Under the pieces are notes generated by a model. The model worked only from the letters and a program-made list of their open reading frames with translations. It was not told the origin of the DNA and did no database searches. From Chloroflexota bacterium (lineage in GTDB: Bacteria > Chloroflexota > Anaerolineae > Anaerolineales > Villigracilaceae): a DNA stretch of 48,680 nt. Below are positions 28,490 to 39,468 of the stretch, one piece after another. The position numbers and the translations under genes are program-made. Every line of letters begins with the position of its first letter. Within the stretch, counting starts at the first letter, position 1. The stretch lies in the NCBI GenBank assembly GCA_013152325.1, contig JAADGN010000001.1, positions 1 through 48,680 of the forward strand, given 5' to 3'.

Positions 28490-29698
28490 CTACTCAGTAG
28501 CAGGCAATTCAGCGGTGATGCCTTCAGCCCACCACTTCATACAATATTCACAACCCAGACCAAACTCGGGGAATGCATCCAGGTCAACCTGCTCCAGCGA
28601 TTTTCCTTCAGGAACAAGCAGGTTGCCCTGATTGTCGTAGATCGGGCCAGAGAAAACATCAAAGCGGGTAAACTCGCCAGCCAGCATCTTGGCCAGGATA
28701 TCGCGCACTTCCTGGATCACTTCTTCGGGCAGCTCGGCCACGCCGGAGGTCAACTCCTGGCCTTCCATGAAGCCATAGAGGCCCAGCGCGCCGGTATCGG
28801 CATCAAAGTAGTCCCAGCCGGGGGTATACGTACCTGCGATAACCTTCTCGGTAATGTCAGCATACACCGGTCCCCAAACCCAATAAGGTGCGGTGAGGCA
28901 AGCTTCTACTTTGCAGGAGCCGTACCAGTCATAGGTCACGCCCCACTTGCCTTTTTCCTGGGCTACGTCGGCGACGGCGGGAGTATCAGCGCCGGTGAAG
29001 ACGACCTGTGCGCCGGCGTCGAAGAGGGAGGCCGCGGCCTCTTTCTCCAGGATGGGATCGTGCCAGGTGTTGATCCAGCGCACGTCCATAGTGCACTCAG
29101 GGCAGGTTTTCTTCATGCCCAGAGCAATGGCATTGCCCAGACGCAGTTCTTCAGGAATGGGGAAAGTAGCCATATAACCCAGCTTGGGATTGCCGTCCAT
29201 TTTCGCGCGGGCGCCAGCCAGCATGCCGGCCAAGTACTTCATGTCTTCCATCGCGCCCATCAGGTTGCCAAAGTTCTCCATGTTGGATTTGATGCCCGTC
29301 AGGTGGATGTACATGATGTCAGGAAATTCGCCAGCGACGACTTCCATCGGATCCATATATCCAAAGGACGTACCGAAGATCATGTCAAAGCCCTTGCGGG
29401 AGAGGCTGCGGAACACCTGCTCGGAGTCGGCGCCTTCCGGCACGTTCTCGATATAGGCAACATGCACGTTAGGAACATTCTCTTCGATATAGAGCAAGCC
29501 CTCGTAGTGAGCCTGAGACCAGCCGCCGTCATCGTGCGGGCCAATCAGCACCATGGCGACATTGAATTTACCTTCTTCAATTTCGGGGATTTGAAGGCCG
29601 CCCACGGTTTCAGGCGCAGCTTCTTTCGGCCCGCAGGCTACCAGAACCATCATCAAGGCAGTTGCGAGTAAGACGATATTCAAAAATTTTTTACGCAT
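28490..29698 (-). CDS. BMP-family (PnrA-like) substrate-binding lipoprotein
   Basis: Lipobox VLVACGPKE; VAMVLIGPHDDGGWSQAHYEGL; FDMIFGTSFGYMDPM; adjacent to ABC genes. Confidence 0.93.
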   Translation of the reverse strand: MRKKFLNIVLLATALMMVLVACGPKEAAPETVGGLQIPEIEEGKFNVAMVLIGPHDDGGWSQAHYEGLLYIEENVPNVHVAYIENVPEGADSEQVFRSLSRKGFDMIFGTSFGYMDPMEVVAGEFPDIMYIHLTGIKSNMENFGNLMGAMEDMKYLAGMLAGARAKMDGNPKLGYMATFPIPEELRLGNAIALGMKKTCPECTMDVRWINTWHDPILEKEAAASLFDAGAQVVFTGADTPAVADVAQEKGKWGVTYDWYGSCKVEACLTAPYWVWGPVYADITEKVIAGTYTPGWDYFDADTGALGLYGFMEGQELTSGVAELPEEVIQEVRDILAKMLAGEFTRFDVFSGPIYDNQGNLLVPEGKSLEQVDLDAFPEFGLGCEYCMKWWAEGITAELPATE

Positions 29699-29868
29699 GG
29701 AAACTTCTCCTCATATGGAATCTACATAGGGGAACAGCAGAAAAACAGTAAGGGACAACGTGGGTGTTCGTTTGTGGGGATTACCGCCTCCTTTCCTCGC
29801 AGATCAGACACATTTTTGCTTATTGTAGCATGAATAGATAATAAGGCCTTTAAGAACAATGTCACATT

Positions 29869-31858
29869 TTACGGCGAGCAGGCAAATTTTGCACGCATTG
29901 CTGCAATCGAAGTCTGTTTCTCAGTGCTGTCCTGTGTGGACACGTCTATCCGTTCCCACAAGCGGCAAAGTATGGGAGCAACGTAATCCGGCGAGACCCG
30001 ATACGATTGCACAGATAACTCCTGCGCTTGTTCCCAATCGCCAACGTGGGCATAGCCTTCGATAAAGACAAATCTCTCGCTCGGGTCGTTGGGGTAATCA
30101 TCCAGGGCAAAAGCCTGGTCGCCCAATTCGGCAACCTGCTCCCAATCACCCTGCTGACGGGCCAGGTCCGCCCGCTCGAAGTAGTAACACCAGCGGTGAG
30201 GCGGTTCGGGGGCGTAGATTTCGGGCATGCGCGGCAGGCCCTGGGTCAGGATGAGATCCGGACGCGACAAGGACGCAGCATCACGAATCAACGGATCCGA
30301 AATCAAACGGTTATCGGGGTCTATCTCCGGGTCCAGGACGTGCAAACAGCCCGGCGGCGAGAAGTACAAGACAACCGCCTGAGAAGTGTTGCCGTGAAAT
30401 TCGCCAGCCAGGAAATCATGCGAAACCGGTTGGTTCTCTTCCAAAGCAGGCAAACTGCCGCCCAAACGTGTGCTGGGATAAAAGAGCATGTAGTAAATGT
30501 GCTCCGAACGATTCTCCGGGGCATAGACCCAGTTAAGGGGCGCGCTGAGCGAGTTGTCTGCATAGAACTTGAGCGCGCCTTCGTTCAACAAAAGCAGCGT
30601 ATCCGGCTGCAAGGCCGGCATGCGCCAGGACATCTGCCAAAACAACGATTTCTGCACGTTCCAATCGCGGCGGTATTCATCCGTCCACAAAAACTGGCGT
30701 CCCGCCGACAGCGCGATCAGGAGAGCCAGCAAAATCACACGCAGGTTCGGGCGCGGGACCAACGCCAGCAACCCGGCCAGCATGAGCGCGCTCCCCAGCA
30801 TGAATGGCAGCGTAAAACGATTGCCCGGAAAGCCCAGGGAAACCGGCAAATCGATCAACCAAAAGGGCCATCCGGCCATCAGGCAGGCCAGCAGCCCGAG
30901 GGCAATCGTCCACAGCGCATCGTTCCGACGGGCTGCATCCTCCTCGTCCCGTGTCTTGAAGAGCGCGACAAGCGCCGCTGCCAGGACAAGCACAACGACG
31001 CCAACGTAAACCAGGATCGTACGCGTCCCCTGCAGGGCAAAGTCGGGCGGAGAAAAAGCCCGCCCCCAGGCTGCCGCGGTCACCGTCCACAGGCTCAGCA
31101 AGATCGTTTTCAACAAATACAACACCATCGAGCGGCTGTGCGCTGAACCCGGCGAGCAAATTGTATTCATACGTCTGGTTGTTGAAAAAGAACATCCGCC
31201 CGACGACTGCGGCCAGGAAAATGATCAGATAAGGGAACCAGGCCCAAACGACGCGCCGCAGCCGTTCTTTTCGGTCAGGGATATTCCGAAAGGCGATCCA
31301 GAGAATGAACGGGCGCAGTACGTCCAAAAAGAAGAAATATTCCCCCATCACAAGATTGCCGGCCGCGAACAGCATCCCCAGCAGGGTCAAAGCCCAGGCA
31401 GCGCGCGGTCTCTTGAGCGCCCAAAGCATGCACAGCAGGGAGAACAAGTAAACCGAAAGGGTTAGAAAATGATAGCCATATACAAACGAGACCGACTGTT
31501 GGTTGAAACCGGGGTAAACCAAAAAGAGCAGGCTGACAGCAAGCGCCATGCGCTTGCGCTGCGGCCATATCTGGCGCACCACCGCCCAGACAAGGAGGCC
31601 CGTCATCCAGCGCCAGAACAATGCCAAGACCTGCCAGGGAAGCGGCTGCTGCGGAAGGATACGCGTGAACACCTGGTAGACCAATCCCCAGGCAGGCCGG
31701 TTGGTGGAGAAGTAACGCGTCAGCGCATCCGGCCCCAGTTGGTAGCGAATCCAACTGATCGGCAAATCGTCCCAGTAGAACCCCAACTTTGGGATGAGCA
31801 GGCCATAGGCCAGCACAGATACGAGCAGGAGCAATGCAGCGGGGCGCAGGCGTTTCAT
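29869..31858 (-). pseudogene. Multi-TM membrane protein (glycosyltransferase-like) split over two frames by an apparent indel
   Basis: ORFs 30677..31954 and 29869..31170 are consecutive halves; hydrophobic coding switches frame near 31120-31160. Confidence 0.65.
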
Positions 31859-31867
31859 GAAAAGCAG

Positions 31868-31958
31868 GTGTCCAATTGGTCTGATTGGTCCAAGCGGTCG
31901 GGTAATCTGGCTGGTCTTACCGGTCATCTGCGGCCAATAAGACCAGCCAGGCAATTCA
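31868..31958. repeat. Degenerate nonamer (GGTCnnnnn) repeats with 13-bp inverted repeat
   Basis: GGTCTGATT GGTCCAAGC GGTCGGGTA...GGTCTTACC GGTCATCTG; CTGGCTGGTCTTA/TAAGACCAGCCAG. Confidence 0.65.
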
Positions 31959-31968
31959 GGTTGTGAAA

Positions 31969-32916
31969 CTAGGGAACGATCCAGGTGCCGGTTTCGCCTT
32001 TCAGGGCGCGGCCGATATTTTCCGGATCGGTGATGAGGGCTTTTTTGCCGCCTTCCTTCAGGAATTTGACAATCGCCTTTACCTTGGGGAGCATGCTCCC
32101 CGGCGCAAAATGTCCTTCTTCCATGTATTGCTCAGCTTCGGCAACGGTCATTTCGTCCAGCCATCGTTGATCGGGTTTGTTGAAATTAATGGCCACCTTT
32201 TCAACTGCGGTGGAAATTAACAGCAGGTCGGCATCGATCAGTTTCGCCAGCAAACCGGAGGCAAAATCCTTGTCGATGACGGCTTCCACGCCGCGCAAAC
32301 TTCCATTCTCTTTTTCGACGACCGGGATTCCGCCGCCGCCAACCGCGACGACACTGAAACCCTTCCCGAGCAGCGTTCTAATCGCGTTCACCTCGACAAT
32401 ATCCTGCGGAATGGGCGAAGGCACGACCCGCCGCCAGCCGCGGCCGGCATCCTCGATAAAAGCATGGCCCTGCGCCATACGCTCACGCGCGGTCGCCTCG
32501 TCCAGGAAGGAGCCAACCGGTTTGGTCGGTTTCTGGAATGCCGGATCATCCGCGTCGACCCGCACCTGCGTGACGACCGTAACGGCCTCTTTTCCCATGC
32601 CGCGACGCTTGAACTCATTGTGCAGGGCTTTTTGCATCATATAACCAATCGCGCCCTGCGTATCCGCGCCGCAGTAATCCAGCGGAACGGGATGCAGTTC
32701 GTGGATGGACAGTTCCGAGCGGCGCAAGATAAAGCCAACCTGCGGCCCGTTGCCGTGTGTGACGACGACATCCCAACCGGTTTCGATCATGTCGGCAATG
32801 TGCTTCATGGTCTGCCTGACCGCGTCAAACTGATCGGGAATCGTCTTTTTGTTTTTGTCCACAATAAGCGCATTACCGCCCACAGCGACAACGGCTACCT
32901 TACGGTTTTCTGACAT
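31969..32916 (-). CDS. arcC: Carbamate kinase
   Basis: VAVGGNALI, VVTHGNGPQVGFIL, PLDYCGADTQGAIGYMMQ, VAVGGGGIPVVE, FAPGSMLPKVKA. Confidence 0.96.
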   Translation of the reverse strand: MSENRKVAVVAVGGNALIVDKNKKTIPDQFDAVRQTMKHIADMIETGWDVVVTHGNGPQVGFILRRSELSIHELHPVPLDYCGADTQGAIGYMMQKALHNEFKRRGMGKEAVTVVTQVRVDADDPAFQKPTKPVGSFLDEATARERMAQGHAFIEDAGRGWRRVVPSPIPQDIVEVNAIRTLLGKGFSVVAVGGGGIPVVEKENGSLRGVEAVIDKDFASGLLAKLIDADLLLISTAVEKVAINFNKPDQRWLDEMTVAEAEQYMEEGHFAPGSMLPKVKAIVKFLKEGGKKALITDPENIGRALKGETGTWIVP

Positions 32917-32933
32917 ATAAATCTCCTCAAGAA

Positions 32934-33000
32934 AAGTAACGAGTAAAAATCAATCAGAACCGAGTTGCAAGGCAGCTCGTTCCACATTTACCCGTTACTT
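32934..33000. repeat. Heptamer-like inverted repeat between the YgeW-like and arcC genes
   Basis: AAGTAACGAGTAAA...TTTACCCGTTACTT (13/14 match). Confidence 0.55.
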
Positions 33001-33013
33001 GTTTCTGTTTTTT

Positions 33014-33994
33014 TTACCGCATCGTCAAGGCCATCACAGCCTTCTGCGCGTGCAGGCGATTTTCGGCTTCGTCGAAGACGACCGAATTCGGGCCGTCCAT
33101 CACTTCGCTGGTGACCTCGACATCGCGGTCGGCGGGAAGCGGGTGCATGTAGATGGCGTCCTCCTTGGCGAGGGCCATCTTGCGGGCATCGGTGATCCAG
33201 TCTTTGTATTTATCCTGGATCTGCTTACCTTCGTCGGGGTCCTGGGTGGTCATCAGCGGGCCCCAGGATTTGGCGTAGACAACATCGGCATCCTTGAACG
33301 CCTCTTCCATATTGTCCGTCACTTCGAAGCCGGCGCCGTATTTGCGCGCCTGCTCGCGAGCCTGCTCCATGATGTCGGGCATCAACTTGAACTCCGGCGG
33401 GTGCGCCAGCACCACGTCCATGCCGAAGCGAGGCATTTGCAGGATCAGCGATTGCGGCACAGACATCGGTTTGAGATAGGAGGACGCATAAGCCCACGAG
33501 ACAACCATCTTCCGGCGGCGCAGGTTGCGGCCTTTCTTTTCCATGATGGTCATCAGGTCGGCCAGGCACTGGTGGGGATGGTAAATCTCGCACTGCATGT
33601 TGAGCACCGGGACGCGGGAGGCCTCGGCCACCAAATTGAGATAGCGGTTGCCAATGCCCATGTCCACATGACGGATGGCGATGCCATCGAAGTATCGGCC
33701 AAAGATCTCGCCTAATTCTTTTTCGGTATCGCCATGAGAGATCTGGGTCGTGCGGCTCTCGATGAAGGCAGCGTGCCCGCCCAGTTGGGCCATACCAGAT
33801 TCGAACGAGCCGCGCGTGCGCGTGCTGGAGAAGAAAAAGAGCATCGCCAGCGTCTTGTCGCGCAGGTACGCGTGAGGTTCGCCCAAAGCACGTTTGCGCT
33901 TCAGGTCCCAGGCCACATCCAAAATGGTTTCGACTTCTTCCTTGCTAAAGTCCAGGTCGCCGATCAGATCGCGACCGCGTAAATCGGTTTGCAT
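33014..33994 (-). CDS. ygeW: YgeW-like knotted carbamoyltransferase
   Basis: LFFFSSTRTRGSFESGMAQLGGHAAFIESRTTQISHGDTEKE, CEIYHPHQCLADLMTI, YMHPLPADRDVEVTSEVMDGPNS. Confidence 0.83.
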   Translation of the reverse strand: MQTDLRGRDLIGDLDFSKEEVETILDVAWDLKRKRALGEPHAYLRDKTLAMLFFFSSTRTRGSFESGMAQLGGHAAFIESRTTQISHGDTEKELGEIFGRYFDGIAIRHVDMGIGNRYLNLVAEASRVPVLNMQCEIYHPHQCLADLMTIMEKKGRNLRRRKMVVSWAYASSYLKPMSVPQSLILQMPRFGMDVVLAHPPEFKLMPDIMEQAREQARKYGAGFEVTDNMEEAFKDADVVYAKSWGPLMTTQDPDEGKQIQDKYKDWITDARKMALAKEDAIYMHPLPADRDVEVTSEVMDGPNSVVFDEAENRLHAQKAVMALTMR

Positions 33995-34012
33995 AGTTCA
34001 CTCCAGTTTCTT

Positions 34013-34075
34013 GGTTCATTGGTTGCATTCGTTGCGTTGGCCGCATCGATTGAAGCGAATGAACGAATACGACAA
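34013..34075. repeat. Degenerate nonamer repeats between the two carbamoyltransferase genes
   Basis: GGTTCATTG GTTGCATTC GTTGCGTTG GCCGCATCG ATTGAAGCG AATGAACGA. Confidence 0.55.
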
Positions 34076-34077
34076 GA

Positions 34078-35031
34078 TCACTCCATCGCGCCGGTGATCA
34101 GCGCCAGCAGCGCCATGCGCATGACAACGCCGTTGAAGGCTTCCTGCCAGTAGCGGGACCAGCGGCTGATGTCCACGTTGGGGGGAATCTCGTCCATGCG
34201 CGGCAGGGAGTGCAGCAGGATGGCGTCCGATTTCGCCTTGTTTTTGAGCAAATCCAGGGTGATCTTGTAATTTTCGGGTGTGGTGGGCACTTCACCCTTG
34301 CGCTCATCGCGGGACTTGGTGTAGTCCGGCTGAATGGTCGGCTCGACAAGGATAACGTCCGCCTCCCCAATCACGTCGCCGACATGGTCGGCAAAGCCGA
34401 AATCGAGGCCCATCGCATCGAAGTCATCTTTGTAGTTGTCGGGCATTTCCATGCCGGGAGGCGCCACAAAGGTGATCGGGCAGTCGAATTGCGTCAGGGC
34501 ATAGCCCAGGGAGTGCATGGTGCGCATGCGCATGTCGCCAACAGCCACCCAGCGCAAGCCGTCCAGCGTGCCCTTTTCGTTCAGGACGGTGTACAAGTCA
34601 GTCAGGATCTGTGTCGGGTGTTCGCCCCAGCCATCGCCGCCGTTGATGATCGGAATACTGGCCCATTTGGCGGCCTCGTGGGGCGCGCCCTGCTGGAAGT
34701 GGCGCATGACAATCACGTCGCCGTAGAACTCCAGCATCTTGACGGTGTCCTTAATGGACTCCTGATAGAAATCGCCCGCGCGGGTCATCTTGGCATCCGC
34801 GAAGCCGGTCACCTGTCCGCCCAGGCGGATCATGGCGGCCTCGTGCGCCAGGCGGGTGCGTGTGGACGGCTGGTAGAAAGCCGTCACCAGCGTTTTCTCT
34901 TTGAGCAAGTCCACGTTGCGCCGGTTGCGGGCAATCGGCTCCAGCTCTTCGGCAATCTCAAAGACGCGGAAGAACTCGTTGCGCTCAAAATCTTTCAAAG
35001 ATAAAATGTCACGACCAGCAAAACTACGCAT
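34078..35031 (-). CDS. Aspartate/ornithine carbamoyltransferase superfamily protein, substrate unknown
   Basis: FYQPSTRTRLAHEAAMIRLGGQVTGF, GDGWGEHPTQILTDLYT, LLHSLPRMDEIPPNVD...YWQEAFNGVVMRMALL. Confidence 0.88.
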   Translation of the reverse strand: MRSFAGRDILSLKDFERNEFFRVFEIAEELEPIARNRRNVDLLKEKTLVTAFYQPSTRTRLAHEAAMIRLGGQVTGFADAKMTRAGDFYQESIKDTVKMLEFYGDVIVMRHFQQGAPHEAAKWASIPIINGGDGWGEHPTQILTDLYTVLNEKGTLDGLRWVAVGDMRMRTMHSLGYALTQFDCPITFVAPPGMEMPDNYKDDFDAMGLDFGFADHVGDVIGEADVILVEPTIQPDYTKSRDERKGEVPTTPENYKITLDLLKNKAKSDAILLHSLPRMDEIPPNVDISRWSRYWQEAFNGVVMRMALLALITGAME

Positions 35032-35116
35032 TGTAAAAACCTCCAGTTTTCAATAAATCAGTTTTTGGCTATCAGTCATCCGCACTGGTCATTGTTCGCC
35101 GATGACCGGCAACCGG

Positions 35117-35839
35117 TTAATAACCCACCCGGCGCACCACATGGAAGTGGAAATAACCGGGCAGGAAATAACTACTTGAATGATCCACCACACGGCCGGA
35201 TTCAGCGTACAACTGCGAGACAAAGTGCAGCAGCACATCGCCGCGCTGAATTTCGAGCGCCTTGGCAACATCCGACCGCGCGCCGAGCGCGCTGACCGCT
35301 GTCCGGGCGACGTTCAGCGCCGGGTCGCCGCGCGCCAGCAAAAAGTCCAGCACCGAACCGGTGAATTGCGGGGATTCCAGATCGTCCGGATGCAGGATGC
35401 CCTGCGGCAGGGTATCTATCAGATAGGCCACCGGACGGTCATCGGCCTGCATCACGCGCCGGACACGAGTCAGAGGCGTCCCCAGCGGAACGTCCAGGAT
35501 GCCGGCCTGCTTCTCGTCCGCGAGGATCTGCGTCACATCCAGGTCGCTCGCCGAGACATCCAGATCGATGCGTTCGGCCAGCGTCTCGATACTCTCCAAC
35601 ACTTCCAGGCCGCTCTCCAAGACCGGCACCTGTCCAACGACGAACGTCCCCGCGCCCTGGCGGCGGCGGATCAAGCCCTGGGTCTCAAAGGTGCGCATGG
35701 CCTCGCGCAGCGTGGCGCGCGAGACGCCCAACTGTTTGGCCAGCTTCGGCTCGGAGGGCAAACGTTCTCCCGCCGGGGTAGCGGCGATCAGTTTACCCAG
35801 CTTGACTTGCAAGCGTTGAAAGGGTGTGTTTGCGAGCAT
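35117..35839 (-). CDS. GntR-family regulator with UTRA-type effector domain
   Basis: [45 protein letters not shown]-terminal [30 protein letters not shown]. Confidence 0.93.
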   Translation of the reverse strand: MLANTPFQRLQVKLGKLIAATPAGERLPSEPKLAKQLGVSRATLREAMRTFETQGLIRRRQGAGTFVVGQVPVLESGLEVLESIETLAERIDLDVSASDLDVTQILADEKQAGILDVPLGTPLTRVRRVMQADDRPVAYLIDTLPQGILHPDDLESPQFTGSVLDFLLARGDPALNVARTAVSALGARSDVAKALEIQRGDVLLHFVSQLYAESGRVVDHSSSYFLPGYFHFHVVRRVGY

Positions 35840-35840
35840 C

Positions 35841-37637
35841 TTAACTCCCGGGCTCGATCACAGGGACGAACTCAAGGTTGGTCACATCCACCAGGCCTTT
35901 GTCTGAAATACGCAATTCCGGGATAACGACCAACGCCAGCAAACTCAGTTGCATATTCGGGTTGTTCAGCGAACAGCCACAGGCGCGGAAACCTTCCAAA
36001 ACTGTATCGGCCTTCTGCGCCACCACATCAGCCCGCTCAGTGGACATCAGCCCGGCGATCTTCAACTCCACCAGCCCGATGACCTTCCCATCCTTGACGA
36101 CCACCTGCCCGCCGCCGACTTCGGCCAGCTTGTTGGCAGCGACGGCCATGCTGGCCTCGTCCGTGCCGACGACGATCATGTGATGGCTGTCATGCGCCAC
36201 CGTCGAGGCGACCGCGCACGGCTGGTTGAAACCGAATCCGCTTACCAGGCCAACCTGCACGCCGCCCGTGCCGCGGTGCCGCTCCACCAGCGCTACCTTC
36301 GCCACATCCTTCCCGGCATCAGAATGGACTTCGCCAGCGTTGACCGCCATCTCCATTTTGAGATGACGCGTCGGCGCCTGATTCTCAATGACGCCGATGA
36401 CGTTGGCGGTCACGGACTCCCCGTCCCCGGCTCCCGTTTTCAGGGCAAAATCCTGCGCCTTGAGCGCGCGCTTCAAATGCACCGATTGCCTGGCCCAGTC
36501 GGGATACGCAACCTGAGGCAAATCCGTCAGCAATTCGCCGTTCTGGGCAATGACCTGCCCTTTAGCGACCACCAACTCGGCGCGGAAATCGGACAAATCG
36601 TCCACAATGAGCACGTCGGCCCATCGTCCGGGAGCGATCATGCCCATCTCGCGTGACAGGCCAAAATGTTCGGCGGCGTTGAGCGTCGCCATCTGGATGG
36701 CCGTCATCGGCTCCAGCCCCTCGCTGATCGCATGCCGCAGGACGCGGTCCATGTGTCCGTCACTCGAGAGCGTTCCGGCATGCGAATCGTCGGTGCACAA
36801 GATGAAATGACGCGGGGCCAGTTTGTGTTTGGTCACTGCCCTGACCTGCTCGGAAACATCGTGCCAGGCAGAGCCATAACGCAGCATGACTTTCATGCCC
36901 TGCCGGACGCGAGCGATCGCATCGTCAACGTTCGTGCCCTCGTGGTCGTCTTCCGCGCCGCCCGCCACGTAGCCGTGGAAAGGCAAGCCCAAATCCGGCG
37001 AGGCGTAATGTCCGCCGACGACCTTATGGGCCTGGTGGGTGACGACCATTTCGGCCAGCATTTTCTCGTCGCCGCCAGATACGCCGGTGAAATTCATCAT
37101 TTCGCCCAGCCCGATGATGCCATCCCATTGCATGGCTTCGGCGACTTCGTCAGGCCCGATGACCGCGCCCGGGGTCTCTAATCCCGGCGCGGAGGGCACG
37201 CAAGACGGCATCTGCACCCAAACATGAATCGGCTGCCCGGCGGCTTCGTCCACCATCAACTTGACGCCCTTCAGCCCGAAGACGTTGGCGATCTCGTGCG
37301 GATCGATGAACATGCCGGTCGTGCCGTGCGGCGCAACGGCGCGCACAAACTCGGTCACAGTGATCATGCCTGACTCGACATGCATATGCGCATCCAGCAG
37401 GCCAGGGACGAGATATTTGCCGCCCGCATCGATGACGACCGTATCTTTGGAGACGGTATGCGAGGCATCCGGCCCAACGTAGGCAATACGCCCATCAACA
37501 ATGGCAATATCGGTATCCGGCACGTACTCGCCCGACTGTACGCTGACCCAGACTCCATGGCGGACAACCAGATCAGCAGACTTGCGTCCCATGGCAACGT
37601 CAACAAGTTTTTTGGTGAGGGTGATGTTAGGCATCAT
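35841..37637 (-). CDS. ade: Adenine deaminase
   Basis: [72 protein letters not shown]. Confidence 0.95.
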   Translation of the reverse strand: MMPNITLTKKLVDVAMGRKSADLVVRHGVWVSVQSGEYVPDTDIAIVDGRIAYVGPDASHTVSKDTVVIDAGGKYLVPGLLDAHMHVESGMITVTEFVRAVAPHGTTGMFIDPHEIANVFGLKGVKLMVDEAAGQPIHVWVQMPSCVPSAPGLETPGAVIGPDEVAEAMQWDGIIGLGEMMNFTGVSGGDEKMLAEMVVTHQAHKVVGGHYASPDLGLPFHGYVAGGAEDDHEGTNVDDAIARVRQGMKVMLRYGSAWHDVSEQVRAVTKHKLAPRHFILCTDDSHAGTLSSDGHMDRVLRHAISEGLEPMTAIQMATLNAAEHFGLSREMGMIAPGRWADVLIVDDLSDFRAELVVAKGQVIAQNGELLTDLPQVAYPDWARQSVHLKRALKAQDFALKTGAGDGESVTANVIGVIENQAPTRHLKMEMAVNAGEVHSDAGKDVAKVALVERHRGTGGVQVGLVSGFGFNQPCAVASTVAHDSHHMIVVGTDEASMAVAANKLAEVGGGQVVVKDGKVIGLVELKIAGLMSTERADVVAQKADTVLEGFRACGCSLNNPNMQLSLLALVVIPELRISDKGLVDVTNLEFVPVIEPGS

Positions 37638-37659
37638 GAATTCTCCATTTTCCGCATGC

Positions 37660-37688
37660 CGTTGCGAGGGCGGCAGCCCGAAGCAATG
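37660..37688. repeat. GTCATTGC...GCAATGAC-type intergenic palindrome, copy 1
   Basis: CGTTGCGAGGGCGGCAGCCCGAAGCAATG. Confidence 0.6.
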
Positions 37689-37691
37689 ACA

Positions 37692-39074
<1,383 letters not shown>

Positions 39075-39084
39075 CGGCTGATCC

Positions 39085-39170
39085 AAGTAGTCCAACTGGT
39101 TTGGGTGGTCCGCTGGTCCAATTAGCCTGACTGGGCTGACCAGCGAGGCGTGAAGACCAGTCAGACCAAC
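39085..39170. repeat. Degenerate nonamer repeats in the deaminase 5' leader
   Basis: GTCCAACTG GTTTGGGTG GTCCGCTG GTCCAATTA GCCTGACTG GGCTGACCA. Confidence 0.55.
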
Positions 39171-39181
39171 TTGTCTGACAA
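39171..39181. promoter_or_regulatory. Candidate operator TTGTCTGACAA (promoter-downstream copy)
   Basis: Perfect 5-1-5 palindrome about 10 bp downstream of the -10 element. Confidence 0.75.
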
Positions 39182-39190
39182 ATTTTATAT

Positions 39191-39219
39191 AGTGTAGCAA
39201 ATTTTGGTGTGAATGTCAA
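39191..39219 (-). promoter_or_regulatory. Sigma70-like promoter for the deaminase/carbamoyltransferase operon
   Basis: Minus strand TTGACA-17 bp-TACACT. Confidence 0.75.
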
Positions 39220-39223
39220 CAAG

Positions 39224-39234
39224 TTGTCTGACAA
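39224..39234. promoter_or_regulatory. Candidate operator TTGTCTGACAA (promoter-upstream copy)
   Basis: Perfect 5-1-5 palindrome immediately upstream of the -35 hexamer. Confidence 0.75.
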
Positions 39235-39282
39235 ATTCGTGATAAAACAGGCGCGGCCAAGAGGAGACCTTCGGTCGGGAAC

Positions 39283-39308
39283 GTCTCAGGGTCAGGAGAC
39301 CCTGAGAC
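39283..39308. repeat. Perfect 11-bp hairpin GTCTCAGGGTC-AGGA-GACCCTGAGAC
   Basis: Read directly. Confidence 0.7.
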
Positions 39309-39319
39309 AGCCAGGGGGC

Positions 39320-39377
39320 TGTAGTAGCGACTTCAGTCGCTTCCTGGCCTCGAAACACGGCTACAGTCATTACTACA
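39320..39377. repeat. Nested palindromic element, copy 2
   Basis: TGTAGTAGCGACTTCAGTCGCT...GGCTACAGTCATTACTACA; same TGTAGTA...TACTACA frame as 4372-4420. Confidence 0.65.
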
Positions 39378-39468
39378 AAATCAAAGTGAAAATTGCTGCT
39401 GACAAATTCGTGCTACCCAGTTACCTTTGACGCGACCGGCGCTTTCGTTTCGCCGGTATAATGTGCCC

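Noticed and set aside
26541-29671. Long plus-strand ORFs (26541..27818 and 28469..29671)
   Set aside because: Antisense shadows of the BMP ATPase and lipoprotein genes, no recognisable domains
29800-29822. TGTGTCTGATCTG upstream of the BMP lipoprotein as a fifth operator
   Set aside because: Matches only 7 of 11 positions; too weak to count without comparative data
35898-35908. TTTGTCTGAAAT as another operator copy
   Set aside because: Only a half-site and inside the ade coding region
39075-39200. N-terminal extension of the deaminase ORF (MLHYIKFVRQVGLTG...)
   Set aside because: It is the translated nonamer repeat and operator region; real start is MSTLLVKHA at 39074
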